This document shows, piece after piece, positions 11,365-22,830 of a DNA stretch of 64,000 bases. Both the position numbers and the translations under genes were made by a program. Location of the stretch: assembly GCA_024509875.1 (NCBI GenBank), contig JAMPIV010019108.1:99501-163500 (forward strand), given 5' to 3'. The notes under the pieces were generated by a model. It was not told where the DNA came from, did no database searches, and worked only from the letters and a program-made list of their open reading frames with translations. The DNA is from Oreohelix idahoensis. Lineage: Eukaryota > Mollusca > Gastropoda > Stylommatophora > Oreohelicidae. Position 1 is the stretch's first letter; every line of letters begins with the position of its first letter.

Positions 11365-13335
11365 ACCCCAGAGAATTATATTAACTTATAAATTTCCATG
11401 ACAGTGCCACCACATAGAAAAAAATCAACGTACCAATTCAACGACTCCCGAACAATAGCAGTTGCATAAACGGAGAGTCTGGGGCTGAACTGGACAAATA
11501 CTAGGACTAAAATTAGTCTTAATTACCTTTTTGATTAATTCCATGGCATGGTAAAGTCGTAAAAGATAGGATGGATTAGAGCAATTACTCAATCCAAGAC
11601 TGTTCTTTCTCTTACACCAGTTCTCCTCGTGAAACAGGAACTATTTCTTTCACCTTCCTCTCACTAGTTCTTACTATCACCTCTACTGGAAAGGGGCCAT
11701 AATTTTCTCAGTCCTATCTTATCAAAATTTACGACATATATTCACTGTCCTCCCCCGCATCTGTTTGTTATAGAGCTACTCGAAAGCTCCAATCATTTTT
11801 TTCAAACATGCGTGTTTGGTGAAAAGGAAGGGGGGGGGGGGGGGGGGGGGGGAGAATTCAAAAATATTCCTGACATGGTAAAATTTTGAATGTAAGGCAG
11901 AGGTCACCTCTCCCATATGTGGCATGAAAATATCCGATCCCTTGTGTACGAACTCAAAGACATATCTTTATAATCCCACGTTAATGTGTGTAAGATATAA
12001 CATCTTACTACTATTGAAAAAAATCTTGTCATAGCAAGCCGGACAGGAAGCGACTAGGTCATCCTTGTCTGTCCAAAATATGTCACCCAGACAAGTAATC
12101 TCTTATCTGTCGAGTACCATGGCCTTATCAGCAACTAGACAAATACGCTGGGGATTTAGTGTTAAGCTGATGTCTGATGTCAGCCGCTGCCGATATTAAC
12201 CAACACGGTTGTCGATAATATTATCTCAGCACGGATGGGCAGGTAAACAGACAAGACGAAATATACTGAAGGGAGTGTAAGAATGAAAATACAAATGTAT
12301 TCTACACATAGCAGTGAAAGAAAGAAAGTGCGACAATTGAAAGCATGCAATAAAAATCAGTACAAAAATGTAACTGACACTGCCGTAGTGAAACAGAGAT
12401 CGAGAACGTTTGCTCCATTCTGTCACACAGATATAAGTTAATAATGCTCTGCCCTATGCAGCATTGTTCTTGACTTCTGAAATATCTTATGAAAGCTCCC
12501 TTGAGATAAAAGCATCATTATCCTTCTATCTACAACTCTGCCAAGAGTAATCTTGTGCGAAGGTAGACACCTTTGAAGACCCATATTAGATACTCTTGAG
12601 TGTTGGCCACTGGTGGACCACTACTGCAGAGTTAAGGGGAGGCAATCCGTGACAACTTCCACCAATCCCAGTAGATTCGAGACTTCTATGAATGTTTTCA
12701 ATTCATGCATTAGCCATCCGTGTTGGACCTTCCGAAGCATGGACACAATAACCGTCCTGGTTAATGGAGGTTCAGATAGCGCCCTTAGGACTGCAGTAGC
12801 TTCCTCTACCTCCATTCGCGTGCTGGAAGTTGTTGTCAGGTAAGCAAGAAAACATACAATGGCAGTGAAAGGGAAACCACTGTCTTATTGTGTCATGTGC
12901 AGTCATGAATGGAAGATTATCTCGACACGTACAATAGCCCAAGTAAAACTAGTGTTCAATAAAACAAGTAGTAATTTATACAACAAATCTTTGTCATTAG
13001 AAGTAAGTAAGAGTTCTTCAGTGTTGTGTATAGCCTATACTGACATTTGGAAGTGAATTAATGACAATTAGTATAAAGCAACAAAATGCTTGGAGGTCCC
13101 AAAGATATGGCTTTATAGAAGATTGTTAAGGTGACGGTTTAAAAAAAAAAGTGTAATGAGGATTGGTTGTACTAAAGTAAGCCGGATGGCAAGGAGATCT
13201 ATTACTCATACAAAAAAGAAAGCAATACACGTTCTTTAAACATTGTTAAGAGAAGAGAAAAGATGGAACATTTTGTAACACCAGGAAAGATTGAAGGATG
13301 ATTAGATAAAAGACAACAAAGACAGAAGAAACTGA
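11365..13335. other. Intergenic stretch without recognisable gene
   Basis: No coding sequence I can support. It contains a 23-base G homopolymer (11830-11852). A short segment at about 12233-12440 shares phrases (CAGGTAAACAGACAAGACGAA, GACACAGATA) with 18390-18600, suggesting a diverged dispersed repeat. The minus-strand ORF at 12621-12815 has a faint RNase H-like look and is reported only as a lead. Confidence 0.6.
11830..11852 (+). repeat. G homopolymer, 23 bases
   Basis: Uninterrupted run of G. Such runs are prone to slippage and sequencing error and could form quadruplex structure. Confidence 0.95.
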
Positions 13336-13401
13336 ACAGTTTGACATCATGGCATGGACAGTTTGACATCATGGCATGGACAGTTTGACATCATGGCATG
13401 G
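13336..13401 (+). repeat. 22-bp tandem repeat, three copies
   Basis: Three perfect copies of a 22-bp unit beginning ACAGTTTGACATCATGGCAT. It lies in otherwise featureless DNA. Perfect identity suggests recent duplication. Confidence 0.95.
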
Positions 13402-14050
13402 AAAGAAATGATAAATATCGATGGGAACAAGAGGTAGTAGAGAGGCTTGATCATCTACGCCTGTTGACATGATGCTTGAAAAAAAAAGAAGATAAAACCA
13501 TTCTGAAGCGTTTGGATAAAAGATATAAATATAATAGACCGGGGAAGGACACATTAACAACAAAATAAAATACTATTGGAAATGATAACTCAATACTGAC
13601 CAGCGTAGAAATATTATCTGTGCAATCAGTTAATTGACTATAGTTATTCTATAACGTTTTCAAGACCTTTTCGCCCGCTACCTAGGTCCCAAGACAAGGT
13701 CAACAATTAACTTAACATTGTCACCGTTTGCCTTTGAAGCATCATCAACAGTTTTACATGAAAAGCGTACCAGTCTCACAACCTTTCATTAGTTACATCT
13801 GACGACATGCATTCGGGGGCAGTAGCCATATTCTTTATCTCATCAGCGACACACTGGGAACGACATACGACAATAACTACGATGATGAACGCGAAATGTA
13901 AAAAGAAAATAGAGTCTACAAACGGGCACTTAATCAGCAATTTTCAAGCCATTGCTAAGTTTACACACGCTAGGAATCATTCTACGTCAAGGTTTCTTAA
14001 ATTGTGATCCGCGGACTCCTTGGGAGGTCCATGAATGGATTCTAAGAGAT
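13402..14050. other. No recognisable feature
   Basis: Unique-looking AT-rich sequence. ORFs here are short and show no family resemblance. Confidence 0.5.
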
Positions 14051-14051
14051 C

Positions 14052-14440
14052 CATGTCGGAGTGGCTAAGAAGTGTGATAATCAATGGTCCTTATATCATA
14101 CGTCCCTCCTGGGTAGTGAGATCGAATGCCTAGCCTTCTCGGATAAGGGCAAAGACATAGGAGGTCCCGTGCGTAAGTTGCGCACGTTAAAAATCTCTCG
14201 ACAGTTGGAAATCGCAAAGAGTAGGCCGTTCGGTGGCTGCCCTGGCAAAATAGAAAAATTAGATACCTACCCACCACAAAAATACTTATAGAATGTGTGA
14301 CTCCTATTGGGATTCTCGCCAGTGCTACGGAGTTTGCGAACTGTGCTGAGATCCTCCTTGATTGATATAAGGGAAGAGACCGGGACACTGATGGAGTTGT
14401 CCGTGTGCAATGAAGACAGTCCTTAAAACCAATCCAAACC
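14052..14440 (+). mobile_element. SINE family A copy (head rearranged)
   Basis: Shares long phrases with the well-bounded copy at 49642-50131: TCGGAGTGGCT head, CTCCTGGGTAGTGAGATCGA, AGCCTTCTCGGATAAGG, GACAGTTGGAAA, GGCTGCCCTGGCA, TGGGATTCTCGCCAGTGCTA, TGATGGAGTTGTCCGTGTGC, and an AAACC-type tail. The tRNA-like head is mostly deleted here, so the copy is probably dead. Confidence 0.8.
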
Positions 14441-14467
14441 GTGTAGATAATCTAAAAATTTGAATTT

Positions 14468-14536
14468 TATATTCACCAAGTTTTTAACTCTATATTCACC
14501 AAGTTTTTAACTCTATATTCACCAAGTTTTTAACTC
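14468..14536 (+). repeat. 23-bp tandem repeat, three copies
   Basis: Three copies of a unit beginning TATATTCACCAAGTTTTTAA, immediately after the SINE and before the 30-bp minisatellite. Confidence 0.93.
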
Positions 14537-14708
14537 TTAAGTTTTTTTCATTTAAAGAAATAAATCCTTTTTACAGATTGTCAGTATGCCTATATTAAGC
14601 TTACCTAAATTTGTATGTAATAAAATGTATTATTTGTAAGCAATAATTTTAATCACTCGTCCATTCACATTATATCTAAGAAAAGGATCGCAGTCTTCAT
14701 TAGTTAAT

Positions 14709-15345
14709 CAAAGGGATTCATAGCTTTCACCTAGCCATCAAAGGGATTCGTAGCCTTCACCTAGCCATCAAAGCGGTCCGTAGCCTTCACCTAGCCATCA
14801 AAGGGATTCATAGCCTTCACCTAGCCATCAAAGGGATTCGTAGCCTTCACCTAGCCATCAAAGCGGTCCGTAGCCTTCACCTAGCCATCAAAGGGATTCA
14901 TAGCCTTCACCTAGCCATCAAAGGGATTCATAGCCTTCACCTAGCCATCAAAGGGATTCATAGCCTTCATCTAGCCATCAAAGGGATTCATAGCCTTCAT
15001 CTAGCCATCAAAGGGATTCATAGCCTTCACCTAGCCATCAAAGGGATTTATAGCCTTCACCTAGCCATCAAAGGGATTTATAGCCTTCACCTAGCCATCA
15101 AAGGGATTCATAGCCTTCACCTAGCCATCAAAGGGATTCATAGCCTTCACCTAGCCATCAAAGGGATTCGTAGCTTTCACCTAGCCATCAAAAGGGATTC
15201 GTAGCCTTCACCTAGCCATCAAAAAGATTCGTAGCCTTCTCTTGGCAATCGAAGGGGCCCGAAGCCTTCACCGAACAATCTAAAATGGTCAGTCTTCTTC
15301 TTGGAAATCAAAGGTGATAATAGCCTTTACCTGGCAATCAAAGGA
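14709..15345 (+). repeat. 30-bp minisatellite, about 18 copies plus degenerate edge
   Basis: Unit of 30 bp including CCTAGCCATCAAAGGGATTC and ATAGCCTTCA. Copies are nearly identical to about 15185, with subtypes (AAAGCGGTCCG, AAAGGGATTCA, AAAGGGATTTA). A single-base insertion comes near 15190, then three or four degenerate copies to about 15345. The AAAGCGGTCCG subtype recurs every third unit early in the array, showing a higher-order period of 90 bp. There are no spacers, so this is not a CRISPR array. Confidence 0.95.
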
Positions 15346-15639
15346 GCTAAGGCACAATAAAAACTTAAGAACCACTGTTCTGTCTGGTGTTCCCAAAAGA
15401 CAGCATTGGCAAACATTGACGCTGCTAAATCTGTGGATTCAGCCTGAGAGAAGACAAACTGGGAAGTCGAGATTTCGGTAGATGCCTCCCGTGTTTCTGA
15501 TTGGTTCTCCTTCTAGCAGTGCCCTCAGATAAAATAGTGAGATGTAGTAAATGCAACTGTGCATATTCAGTTCATTACCTGTCAGCTTCTCGTGAGGCGC
15601 AGGCCCTCAACTAATTCACGAAAAGCCTTCTTATCTACT

Positions 15640-15890
15640 GCCATTCTTGTAGGGTCTAACCATGTCTTATTTTATCTCTTTCGTGTCTGTTTCTTTTTCT
15701 TGGATCTTTAGCCACACACTGACAAAGCAATCAGTGGCCATCACGCCTATGGGCGTATTGTACGGCAGCAAAAAACCGTCTCCACTTTGCTCGGTCGTTG
15801 ACGACCCTTCGTGCAGTCCCCTAATCTGGTTCCTACTTTGTGTTTCGGCCTTCACAGATCTCCACAAGGTTGTCTATGTCAGCCTCTAGT
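15640..15890 (-). mobile_element. LINE 3' end fragment
   Basis: Read on the minus strand it gives a LINE-like C-terminus followed by CGTGATGGCCACTGATTGCT, which recurs near 51150 (plus strand) and near 50250 (minus). These are 3' ends of one LINE family. The fragment is too short to be coding. Confidence 0.65.
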
Positions 15891-15965
15891 TCCCTTCACT
15901 TTCTCTCTTGACCGGGGGATTCCAGAACAAAGACTGCTTTGTAAGGCCTGCACCTTGTCCTGACC
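15891..15965 (-). mobile_element. Short 3' fragment of LINE family B
   Basis: Contains GGGGGATTCCAGAACAAAGA and the following bases, a diverged match to the C-terminal region at 47690-47735. Only about 75 bp remain. Confidence 0.45.
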
Positions 15966-16149
15966 GGTTATTCCACTTGTATTCTGACACTTGTATTCTG
16001 ACACTTGTATTCTGACACGCACCAACACAATGCAGATTATTCTATTAAACAAGACTACTTTGATAAGCTCAGAGAGTATTACATAAAGGATCAAGTCAAG
16101 ACATTAATCCAGTCGTTGGACACATGACTGTGAAAGCTGGAACAAACAA

Positions 16150-16510
16150 CATTGTTATTGTTACTGTTGATCAGAGTCGACCTTATTCCACTCCAGACAA
16201 ACTCACAATTGCTCATCCTCTCTCAGTCAATGTCGAACGGAATGAATTCTAACTGTTCCTGTAGCGCGTTTGTTATCCACATGCGCCCTCTCCTAAGTCC
16301 ATCCCTGCTGGTCTTACGTTTGATGCCAAAGTCTAGCAATCTTAGCCTTGTTGATTAATCAATTGCGATGTCGTTCTCTAACAGTCTTAAGTATTTCTTC
16401 CTTATCCATACCTAATGTTCCCGCTATAGGGGTGATGGAGTTTCAGAAAGCCACCCCATGGCTGCAGAAGCTGCCGCAATCTCCATTATTAACCAGAAAT
16501 AAACAACTAA
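16150..16510 (-). mobile_element. I-like LINE fragment (RNase H side), degenerate
   Basis: On the minus strand, broken frames include GTLGMDKEEILKTVRER, parallel to VGPLDMDEGEVLKTSSDRL at about 38420-38480, which directly follows an RNase H motif. The region also shares CCATCCCTGCTGGTCTTACG-type sequence with 38080-38110. It is therefore a decayed copy of the same RNase H-carrying LINE family. Confidence 0.6.
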
Positions 16511-16582
16511 TTTTTTGAAAAATTGATACAGGAAATAAATAACATTGGAGAAATCTTTGCCATCTTATGCGATTAAAAGAAG

Positions 16583-16933
16583 TGGACATTGGAGGAAATT
16601 AATATGAACCAAATATAAAGGTATGTTATAAGGCACTCGTAGGAAATAAAGAAGTAGAACACTAGACAACAGAAAAACAACAGACATGAGTGGCTTACCC
16701 AGGATTTGAACCTTGGACCTTCCGTGCGACAACACCGCCTAGCTATGCAATGTCGCACGGAAGGTCCAGGGTTCAAATCCTGGGTAAGCCACTCATGTCT
16801 GTTGTTTTTCTGTTGTCTAGTGTTCTACTTCTTTATTTCCTACGAGTGCTTTATAACATACCTTTATATTTGTTTCATATTAATTTACTGTTTACAGGCC
16901 TCGTGGTTTCCCTTCCTTATGGACATTGGAGGA
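16583..16933. mobile_element. Retroposon-like insertion containing a 136-bp palindrome
   Basis: Arms 16596-16731 and 16751-16886 are inverted copies with only a few mismatches, separated by 19 bp. Each arm carries a tRNA-like T-arm (CCAGG, GTTCAAA, TCCTGG). The direct repeat TGGACATTGGAGGA occurs at 16583-16596 and 16920-16933 and looks like a 14-bp target duplication. The transcript would fold into a long hairpin. The origin could be a foldback element, or a tRNA-derived SINE duplicated head to head during retroposition. Confidence 0.75.
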
Positions 16934-18380
16934 ACCATTTTTCACAATAAAAATGTGCATATCCCCTTAAGACCTGCCGCCCAGTCGACACATATATGGC
17001 TGTATCCTTCTTCTTCGTACACACTCACACCTGAACTTGAATATGTTTAAAGACAGCAGAGGTCAGCTTGAGGTTATTTGTATCTCCATAGAGATGTTCC
17101 AGGAATAGTACTGGTGACGGCCATATCTGCTTTCTCTGATCCTTATAAGTTGGGCATCTAAATCAACTTTAAATTGGTAATTGCACAAATAACAAATGTA
17201 ATAATCAATTATGTTTAACAGTTTAAAAAATGAATAATTCTTTAAATAAAGGTAATCATCACAGGGTGATGTTATGAATTTGGAGGAAATGGTCTGGCAG
17301 TTCACTTGGCATTTTTTAAGTTTGTACTTAGCTGCCAATTGTTTGATGGTTTCTGCTGCCCATGATGCTTGGTTCTTTGCAGATAGATGACTGGTTCACT
17401 CGTCACTGGTCAAAACATCCCCTAGCAATTTTCACAAAATAATATACCCAGGTCAATATATACATATTGTTTCACGTGATAATAATGCAAAATATAGAAT
17501 TATAAATGTACAACGTGCCCTAAAATTGTCTTTTTAATCACAGACTTCTGGCTCAGAGAAATAGTTAAGGCAGCTTGTTTAAGATGTCTCTTCCACGCGT
17601 TCTAGGGTTTTACTTTACAATAAGCTCCCACTCTGACGTCGTGTTCAGATTCCTAGGATTCCGGTTTTCCGTGTTAATAAAGGTAGAGCTTTCCTGGGAT
17701 ATAAGTCTTCAAGATGCTCAAACAAGGTCCGGTCCGATTAATGGCATTCTGAGCCTATTCTTTACTCTGGCTGTCTGACTGGTCTCTTGACGAGTTGAAT
17801 TTAACAGTGCTGTTAACCGACTAAAGTTTCAGGTTATATTGCAACTTTAGTCCCACGCACGCTGTTGTTTAATATTAGACCAGGCTACAATCAGAAATGT
17901 TGTTATGTTTACATCTCGAATGCCGGCCAGTATTTTAAATCATGCGTGGGTCGATGGGGTCTATTCAAAAAAATTCCTCATAGGAAAATTCTGCGTGTTA
18001 TTTAAAAGGTAACTTTCCAAATAAAGAATTGTAATATCCGTCGATTCGTGGTAATAATTGCACAACTTCCTACATTATCACAAATAATGTCTTGGTAACA
18101 CTTCTGTCATGAAGCTATTACAACATTTCGTCTTTCAGGTTCATGTCTATAATATGTCCGCAGATGGATAATTTATCTCCCCGTACTTGTGGAAACACCG
18201 ACCCTCGTTTGATCATCTGGGCTGTGACTCTTCACGCCAGTAATTAGAAGGTCACACTAGCCATTTCAGCGATAAGCGAGCTCGCTTGGCCACTTCCGTA
18301 TAAATCTGACGCCCAATGTCTGGTACATGAGAATTTTACCAACATTACTGTCGGTCAAGATTGCATCATACGTCTACTCC
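16934..18380. other. No recognisable feature
   Basis: About 1.4 kb with no ORF of known content, no tandem array and no terminal repeats that I can see. Confidence 0.5.
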
Positions 18381-18639
18381 TTCAGCAGGGATGACCAGGT
18401 AAACAGACAAGACGAATTATTACAGGAAGAAGTGCAAACAATGACTTGAAAATACCAATTACCTGTCGGAAGGTAGGGGAAGAAAAGGTGCCGACCATTG
18501 AATAATGCACATAATTCAGTACGCACAACAAAGGTAGCTAAATACTACTGGAGCGGACAAGAGATCGACCCAAATTATGTGACACAGATAAACTGAACCA
18601 GCCACAAATAATAATAGTGAGATAACAAAATAGCAGTCA

Positions 18640-19044
18640 GAGAGTTCAAAGGAAACTGATCAGAGATAAAAAGGAAAGTAGTTTGAGGGATAAACGGAAC
18701 TCGTCTGATAGAAAAAAATAAAGTATGTAGCCAGAGATAAACGGAATTCATGAGAGAGAAAACAAAAAGAAAATAGCCAGAGGTAAATGGAACTTCTCAG
18801 AAAGAACCAAAAAAATGTTGCGGTAGATAGGGGAACACATCAGGAAGAGAAACAAATTAAGCCAGAGATAAATTGAACTCATCAGAAAAAAATGAATGTA
18901 GCCTGAGATACAGGAAATTCGTCTGAGAAAAAGTACAACCATGTAGCCTGAAATAAACGTAACCCGTCTGAGAGACAGAGTAACCTAGTCAAAAATAAAG
19001 AGAACGTGTCTGATAGAAAAGATAACGTAGTCGTAGATAAAGAA
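18640..19044 (+). repeat. Degenerate minisatellite, unit about 50 bp (left part)
   Basis: Repeated phrases GTAGCC(A/T)GAGATAAACGGAA and CTCGTCTGATAGAAAA recur at irregular spacing of roughly 45-55 bp. The array resumes at 19426 after a 369-bp insertion. Confidence 0.75.
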
Positions 19045-19413
19045 TTTTGAATGTTCCCTTCCTCGACACAGCTAAGTGATTTTTCACGCATTTTATTAGT
19101 GTTATTCATTCCTGTCTTCGTTTCGTTAATTATTTACTTTCTTGTTTCGACATGTCTTTCTGGTTTCACGATTTTCTCGCATTATTACTGTTATCGTTTC
19201 GCTCATCACTGTGGTTTCATCTGCTTGTATCGCTCATTTGACGTTTTCCTCCTCATCACAGATCTTTGTAGTACCTATATGTAGTTCTTGTCCTTGTCAC
19301 CTGTTCGTAACTGTGGCTGACGAAGGGTTAAACCCGAAACGTCCCTTGTCTCATGTGTACCGTTTACTTGTAAAACTGATTTCATACCATATTATTTTTT
19401 AATTTATATATTT
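19045..19413. mobile_element. Retroposon insertion with 12-bp target duplication
   Basis: GTAGATAAAGAA at 19033-19044 and again at 19414-19425 flanks 369 bp that interrupt the degenerate minisatellite. The insert ends AT-rich and carries GACGAAGGGTTAAACCCGAA, a phrase type often seen near the ends of Penelope-like or other retroelements. No ORF of known content. The family is not identified. Confidence 0.7.
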
Positions 19414-19425
19414 GTAGATAAAGAA

Positions 19426-19560
19426 CGATACACTCAAAAGACATAAAGATAAAATGCCAGAGAGAAAGAGGAATGTATAGAGAGGGTTAAAGGTATCTGA
19501 CTAGAGAGAAAAATTAAACTCGGGGATAAAAGGTGCTGGCCAGTGAGACATAACAAGTAA
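19426..19560 (+). repeat. Degenerate minisatellite, unit about 50 bp (right part)
   Basis: Continuation of the 18640-19044 array after the insertion, with phrases such as CCAGAGAGAAAGAGGAA. Confidence 0.6.
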
Positions 19561-19562
19561 GG

Positions 19563-19795
19563 GTAAAGGTAGTCTCATGGCAGATACCTCCGTAGGGGAG
19601 TGAAGTGTTAGCGACTTCACCATACTAGGTCCAACATCGAGAGGTGGAGTGACCTGTTGCCTTCTTCTATGCCTTTTCCTTCCCTAATTCAAAGTCAGGT
19701 GCACATTTACAGCTGGGTAGACTGCGTGTCGGTACCGTGATTCGAACCCGGTACTTTTGCCACCAGAGACCAGCGCTGTAACTACTCCAGAGAGA
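19563..19795 (-). mobile_element. SINE family B copy
   Basis: Reverse complement matches the copy at 49230-49520: a tRNA-like head with B box (GTGATTCGAACCCGGTA as read on the plus strand), a body with CAGCTGGGTAGACTG and CCTTCCCTAATTCAAAG, and GGCAGATACCTCCGTAGGGG at the far end. Confidence 0.82.
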
Positions 19796-19811
19796 AATAG
19801 GAACGTAAAAA

Positions 19812-20015
19812 GTAATCCGTATCAGATACTGCCGTAGACCAGTAAAGTGTTACAGATTTTCCTATACTAGGCCCAGGTTTATGAGGGGAGGTGATCAGCT
19901 CTCTTCCTCTCTGTCTCTGCCTTACTCCTTCCTCAGGTTTGAATCTGGAACCTGGTAACTTAGCTACGAAAGACAAAAGCTCTAACGGCTTAGCCAATCG
20001 TATGCTCAAGAGGAT
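19812..20015 (-). mobile_element. SINE family B copy, diverged
   Basis: A second minus-strand copy directly after the first. Shared phrases include ACTAGGCCCAGGTTTATGAG, GAATCTGGAACCTGGTAACT and CGGCTTAGCCAATCG. Two adjacent same-orientation copies suggest clustering in this locus. Confidence 0.7.
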
Positions 20016-20639
20016 AGTGGTCAATGATAAAAGACACGGGTTTAAGAAAAATAAAACGTGGGTCAAGAAAGCAAAGTCTTTATAAACAAAGGATGAAGTA
20101 ATCAAAGAGAAGAAACAAAAGCAAGTAGTTAACCAGATAAAAACTATTTTAAAAAAAACTAAATAAACAAATTAAAAAAAAAAACAGTTGACTATGCCGG
20201 GACTAATTTCTTACACCGGAAGCACTTCTCAAGATCATTCCGCAGAAGAACTCGTATTTTCTAGTCTGATGATGTTAAGACCCACGGGAGGAAAAAAACT
20301 GTTTTCACACCAGAATTAACCTTCATTGTTAACTTTAAATGGAGATTTTTGTGACTGGATCTCATTGATTGGTGGATTGAAGTGAGTGCCCGCGTGAATG
20401 GTTACAAATCAATGTGGCGTTTTATTGAAGATCTGTTTGATAATGTACTAGAACGTCAGGCTCAAAAACTCAGACTAAAAAAATATTTTAGTCAAGCTAA
20501 TTCTAAACACTCTAGTACTTTGACATCATATGTATATTTTTTCTATGAAGAAGTGTATATCAACATATAAGTTGTGTATGTGTCAGGAGAAGTGAGTGGT
20601 GCCACAGGGGGTTTAGAGTCTGGAGAATAATCCTACGTG
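20016..20639. other. No recognisable feature
   Basis: AT-rich sequence between the SINEs and the large minisatellite. Short A-runs only. Confidence 0.5.
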
Positions 20640-22830
20640 CTGGTTTGTATGGGTGTGTCTGAAACTATTCTGCGTATATGAGTGTGTTTGAAACTATTCT
20701 GTTTGTACGAGTGTGTTTGAAACTTTTCTGCGTTGAATAAGTGTGTTTGGCATTATTCTGTGTGTATGAGTATGTTTGGCATTATTATGTGTGTATGGGT
20801 ATGTTTGGCATTATTCTGTGTATATGAGTGTGTTTGGCATTATTCTGTGTGTATGAGTGTGTTTGGCATTATTCTGTGTGTATGGCTGTGTTTGGCATTA
20901 TTCTGTGTATATGGGTGTGTTTGGCATTATTCTGTGTGTATGGGTATGTTTGGCATTATTCTGTGTGTATGGCTGTGTTTGGCATTATTCTGTGTGTATG
21001 GGTATGTTTGGCATTATTCTGTGTGTATGAGTGTGTTTGGCATTATTATGTGTGTATGGGTATGTTTGGCATTATTCTGTGTATATGAATGTGTTTGGCA
21101 TTATTCTGTGTGTATGAGTGTGTTTGGCATTATTCTGTGTGTATGAGTGTGTTTGGCATTATTCTGTGTATATGAGTGTGTTTGGCATTATTCTGTGTGT
21201 ATGAGTGTGTTTGGCATTATTATGTGTGTATGGGTATGTTTGGCATTATTCTGTGTATATGAGTGTGTTTGGCATTATTCTGTGTGTATGAGTGTGTTTG
21301 GCATTATTCTGTGTGTATGAGTGTGTTTGGCATTATTCTGTGTGTATGAGTGTGTTTGGCATTATTCTGTGTATATGAGTGTGTTTGGCATTATTCTGTG
21401 TGTATGAGTGTGTTTGGCATTATTCTGTGTATATGGGTGTGTTTGGCATTATTCTGTGTTTATGAGTGTGTTTGGCATCATTATGTGTGAATGAGTGTGT
21501 TTGGCATTATTCTTCGTTAATGAGTGTGTTTGGCATTATTCTCTGTTTTAGAGTGTGTTTGGCATCATTCTGTGTGTATGGGTGTGTTTGGCATCATTCT
21601 GTGTGTATGGGTGTGTTTGGCATTATTCTGTGTGTGTTTGGCATTATTATGTGTGTATGGGTGTGTTTTGGCATTATTCTTCGTGAATGAGTGTGTTTGG
21701 CATTATTATGTGTGTATGAGTGTGTTTGGCGTTATTCTATGTGTATGAGTGTGTTTGGCATTACTATGTGTCTATGAGTGTGTTTGAAACTATTCTGCGT
21801 TGTATGAATGTGTTTGGCAATATTCTGCGTGTATGAATGTTTTTGGCATTATTCTGTGTCTATGAGTTTGTTTGGCATTATTCTGTGTGTATGAGTGTGT
21901 TTGGCATTATTCTGTGTGTATGAGTGTATATGGCATTATTCTGTGTGCATGAGTGTGTTTGGCATTATTCTGCGTGAATGAGTGTGTTTGGCATTATTAT
22001 GTGTGTATCGGTGTGTTTTGAATTATTCTGTGTGTATGTGTGTGTTTGGCATTATTATGTTTGAATGAGAGTGTTTGGCATTATTTTTCATGTATGAGTG
22101 TGTTTGGCATTATTCTGTGTGTATGAGTGTGTTTGGTATTATTCTGTGTGTATAGGTTTGTTTGGCATTATTCTGTGTGTTTGAGTATGTTTGGCCTTAT
22201 TCTGTGTCTATACGTGTGTTTGAAACTATTTTTCATTGTATGAATGTGTTTGGCAATATTCTATGGGTATGAGTGTGTTTGGCATTATTCTTTGTGTATG
22301 AGTATGTTTGCTATATTCTGTGTTTATGAGTGTGTTTGGCATTATTCTTCGTGAATGAGTGTGTTTGGCATTATTCTGTGTGTGTGAGTATGTTTGCTAT
22401 ATTCTGTGTTTATGAGTGTGTTTGGCATTATTCTTCGTGAATGAGTGTGTTTGGCATTTTTCTGTGTGTATGAGTGTGTTCGGCATTATTATGTGTGTAT
22501 GGGTGTGTTTGGCCTTATTCTCTGTATGGGTGTGTTTTGCATTATTCTGTGTATATGAGTGAGTTTGCATTATTCTGTGTGAATGGGTGTGTTTGGCATT
22601 ATTCGGTGTGTATGAGTGTGTTTGGCCTTTTTCTGTGTGTATGAGTTGGTTTGAAACTATTCTGTGTGTATGAGTGTTTGAAACTATTCTCTATGTATAA
22701 GTGTGTTTGGTATTATTCTGCATGTATGAGTGTGTTTGCCGTTATTCTGTGTGTATGGGTGTGTTTGGCATTATTCTCTGTGTAAGAGTGTGTTTGGCAT
22801 TATTCTGTGTGTATGAGTGTGTTTGGCATT
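20640..22830 (+). repeat. 29-bp minisatellite (left part), about 75 copies
   Basis: Unit GGCATTATTCTGTGTGTATG followed by AGTGTGTTT, 29 bp. The first units and scattered later ones carry GAAACTATTC in place of GGCATTATTC. Because 29 is not a multiple of three, all plus-strand frames cycle and stay open for long stretches (up to 137 codons), which is not coding evidence. The array stops abruptly at GCATT (22826-22830), where LTR element 2 is inserted, and resumes at 32625. Confidence 0.97.
22826..22830 (+). other. Left target-site duplication of LTR element 2 (GCATT)
   Basis: GCATT here and at 32625-32629 directly flank the outer LTR ends. Both belong to the minisatellite unit. A 5-bp duplication fits a gypsy-type integrase. 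Confidence 0.9.

Noticed and set aside
14709..15240. Regular 30-bp repeats resembling a CRISPR array
   Set aside because: Repeats are directly adjacent without spacers, and the sequence is eukaryotic.
16690..16800. Possible tRNA gene on either strand
   Set aside because: Only the T-arm half is tRNA-like, and it occurs as an inverted pair within a palindrome.
20733..22830. Long ORFs (up to 137 codons) with Cys/Val/Phe-rich repeats
   Set aside because: They are cyclic readings of the 29-bp minisatellite, which has no stop in most plus-strand frames; several frames are open at once.
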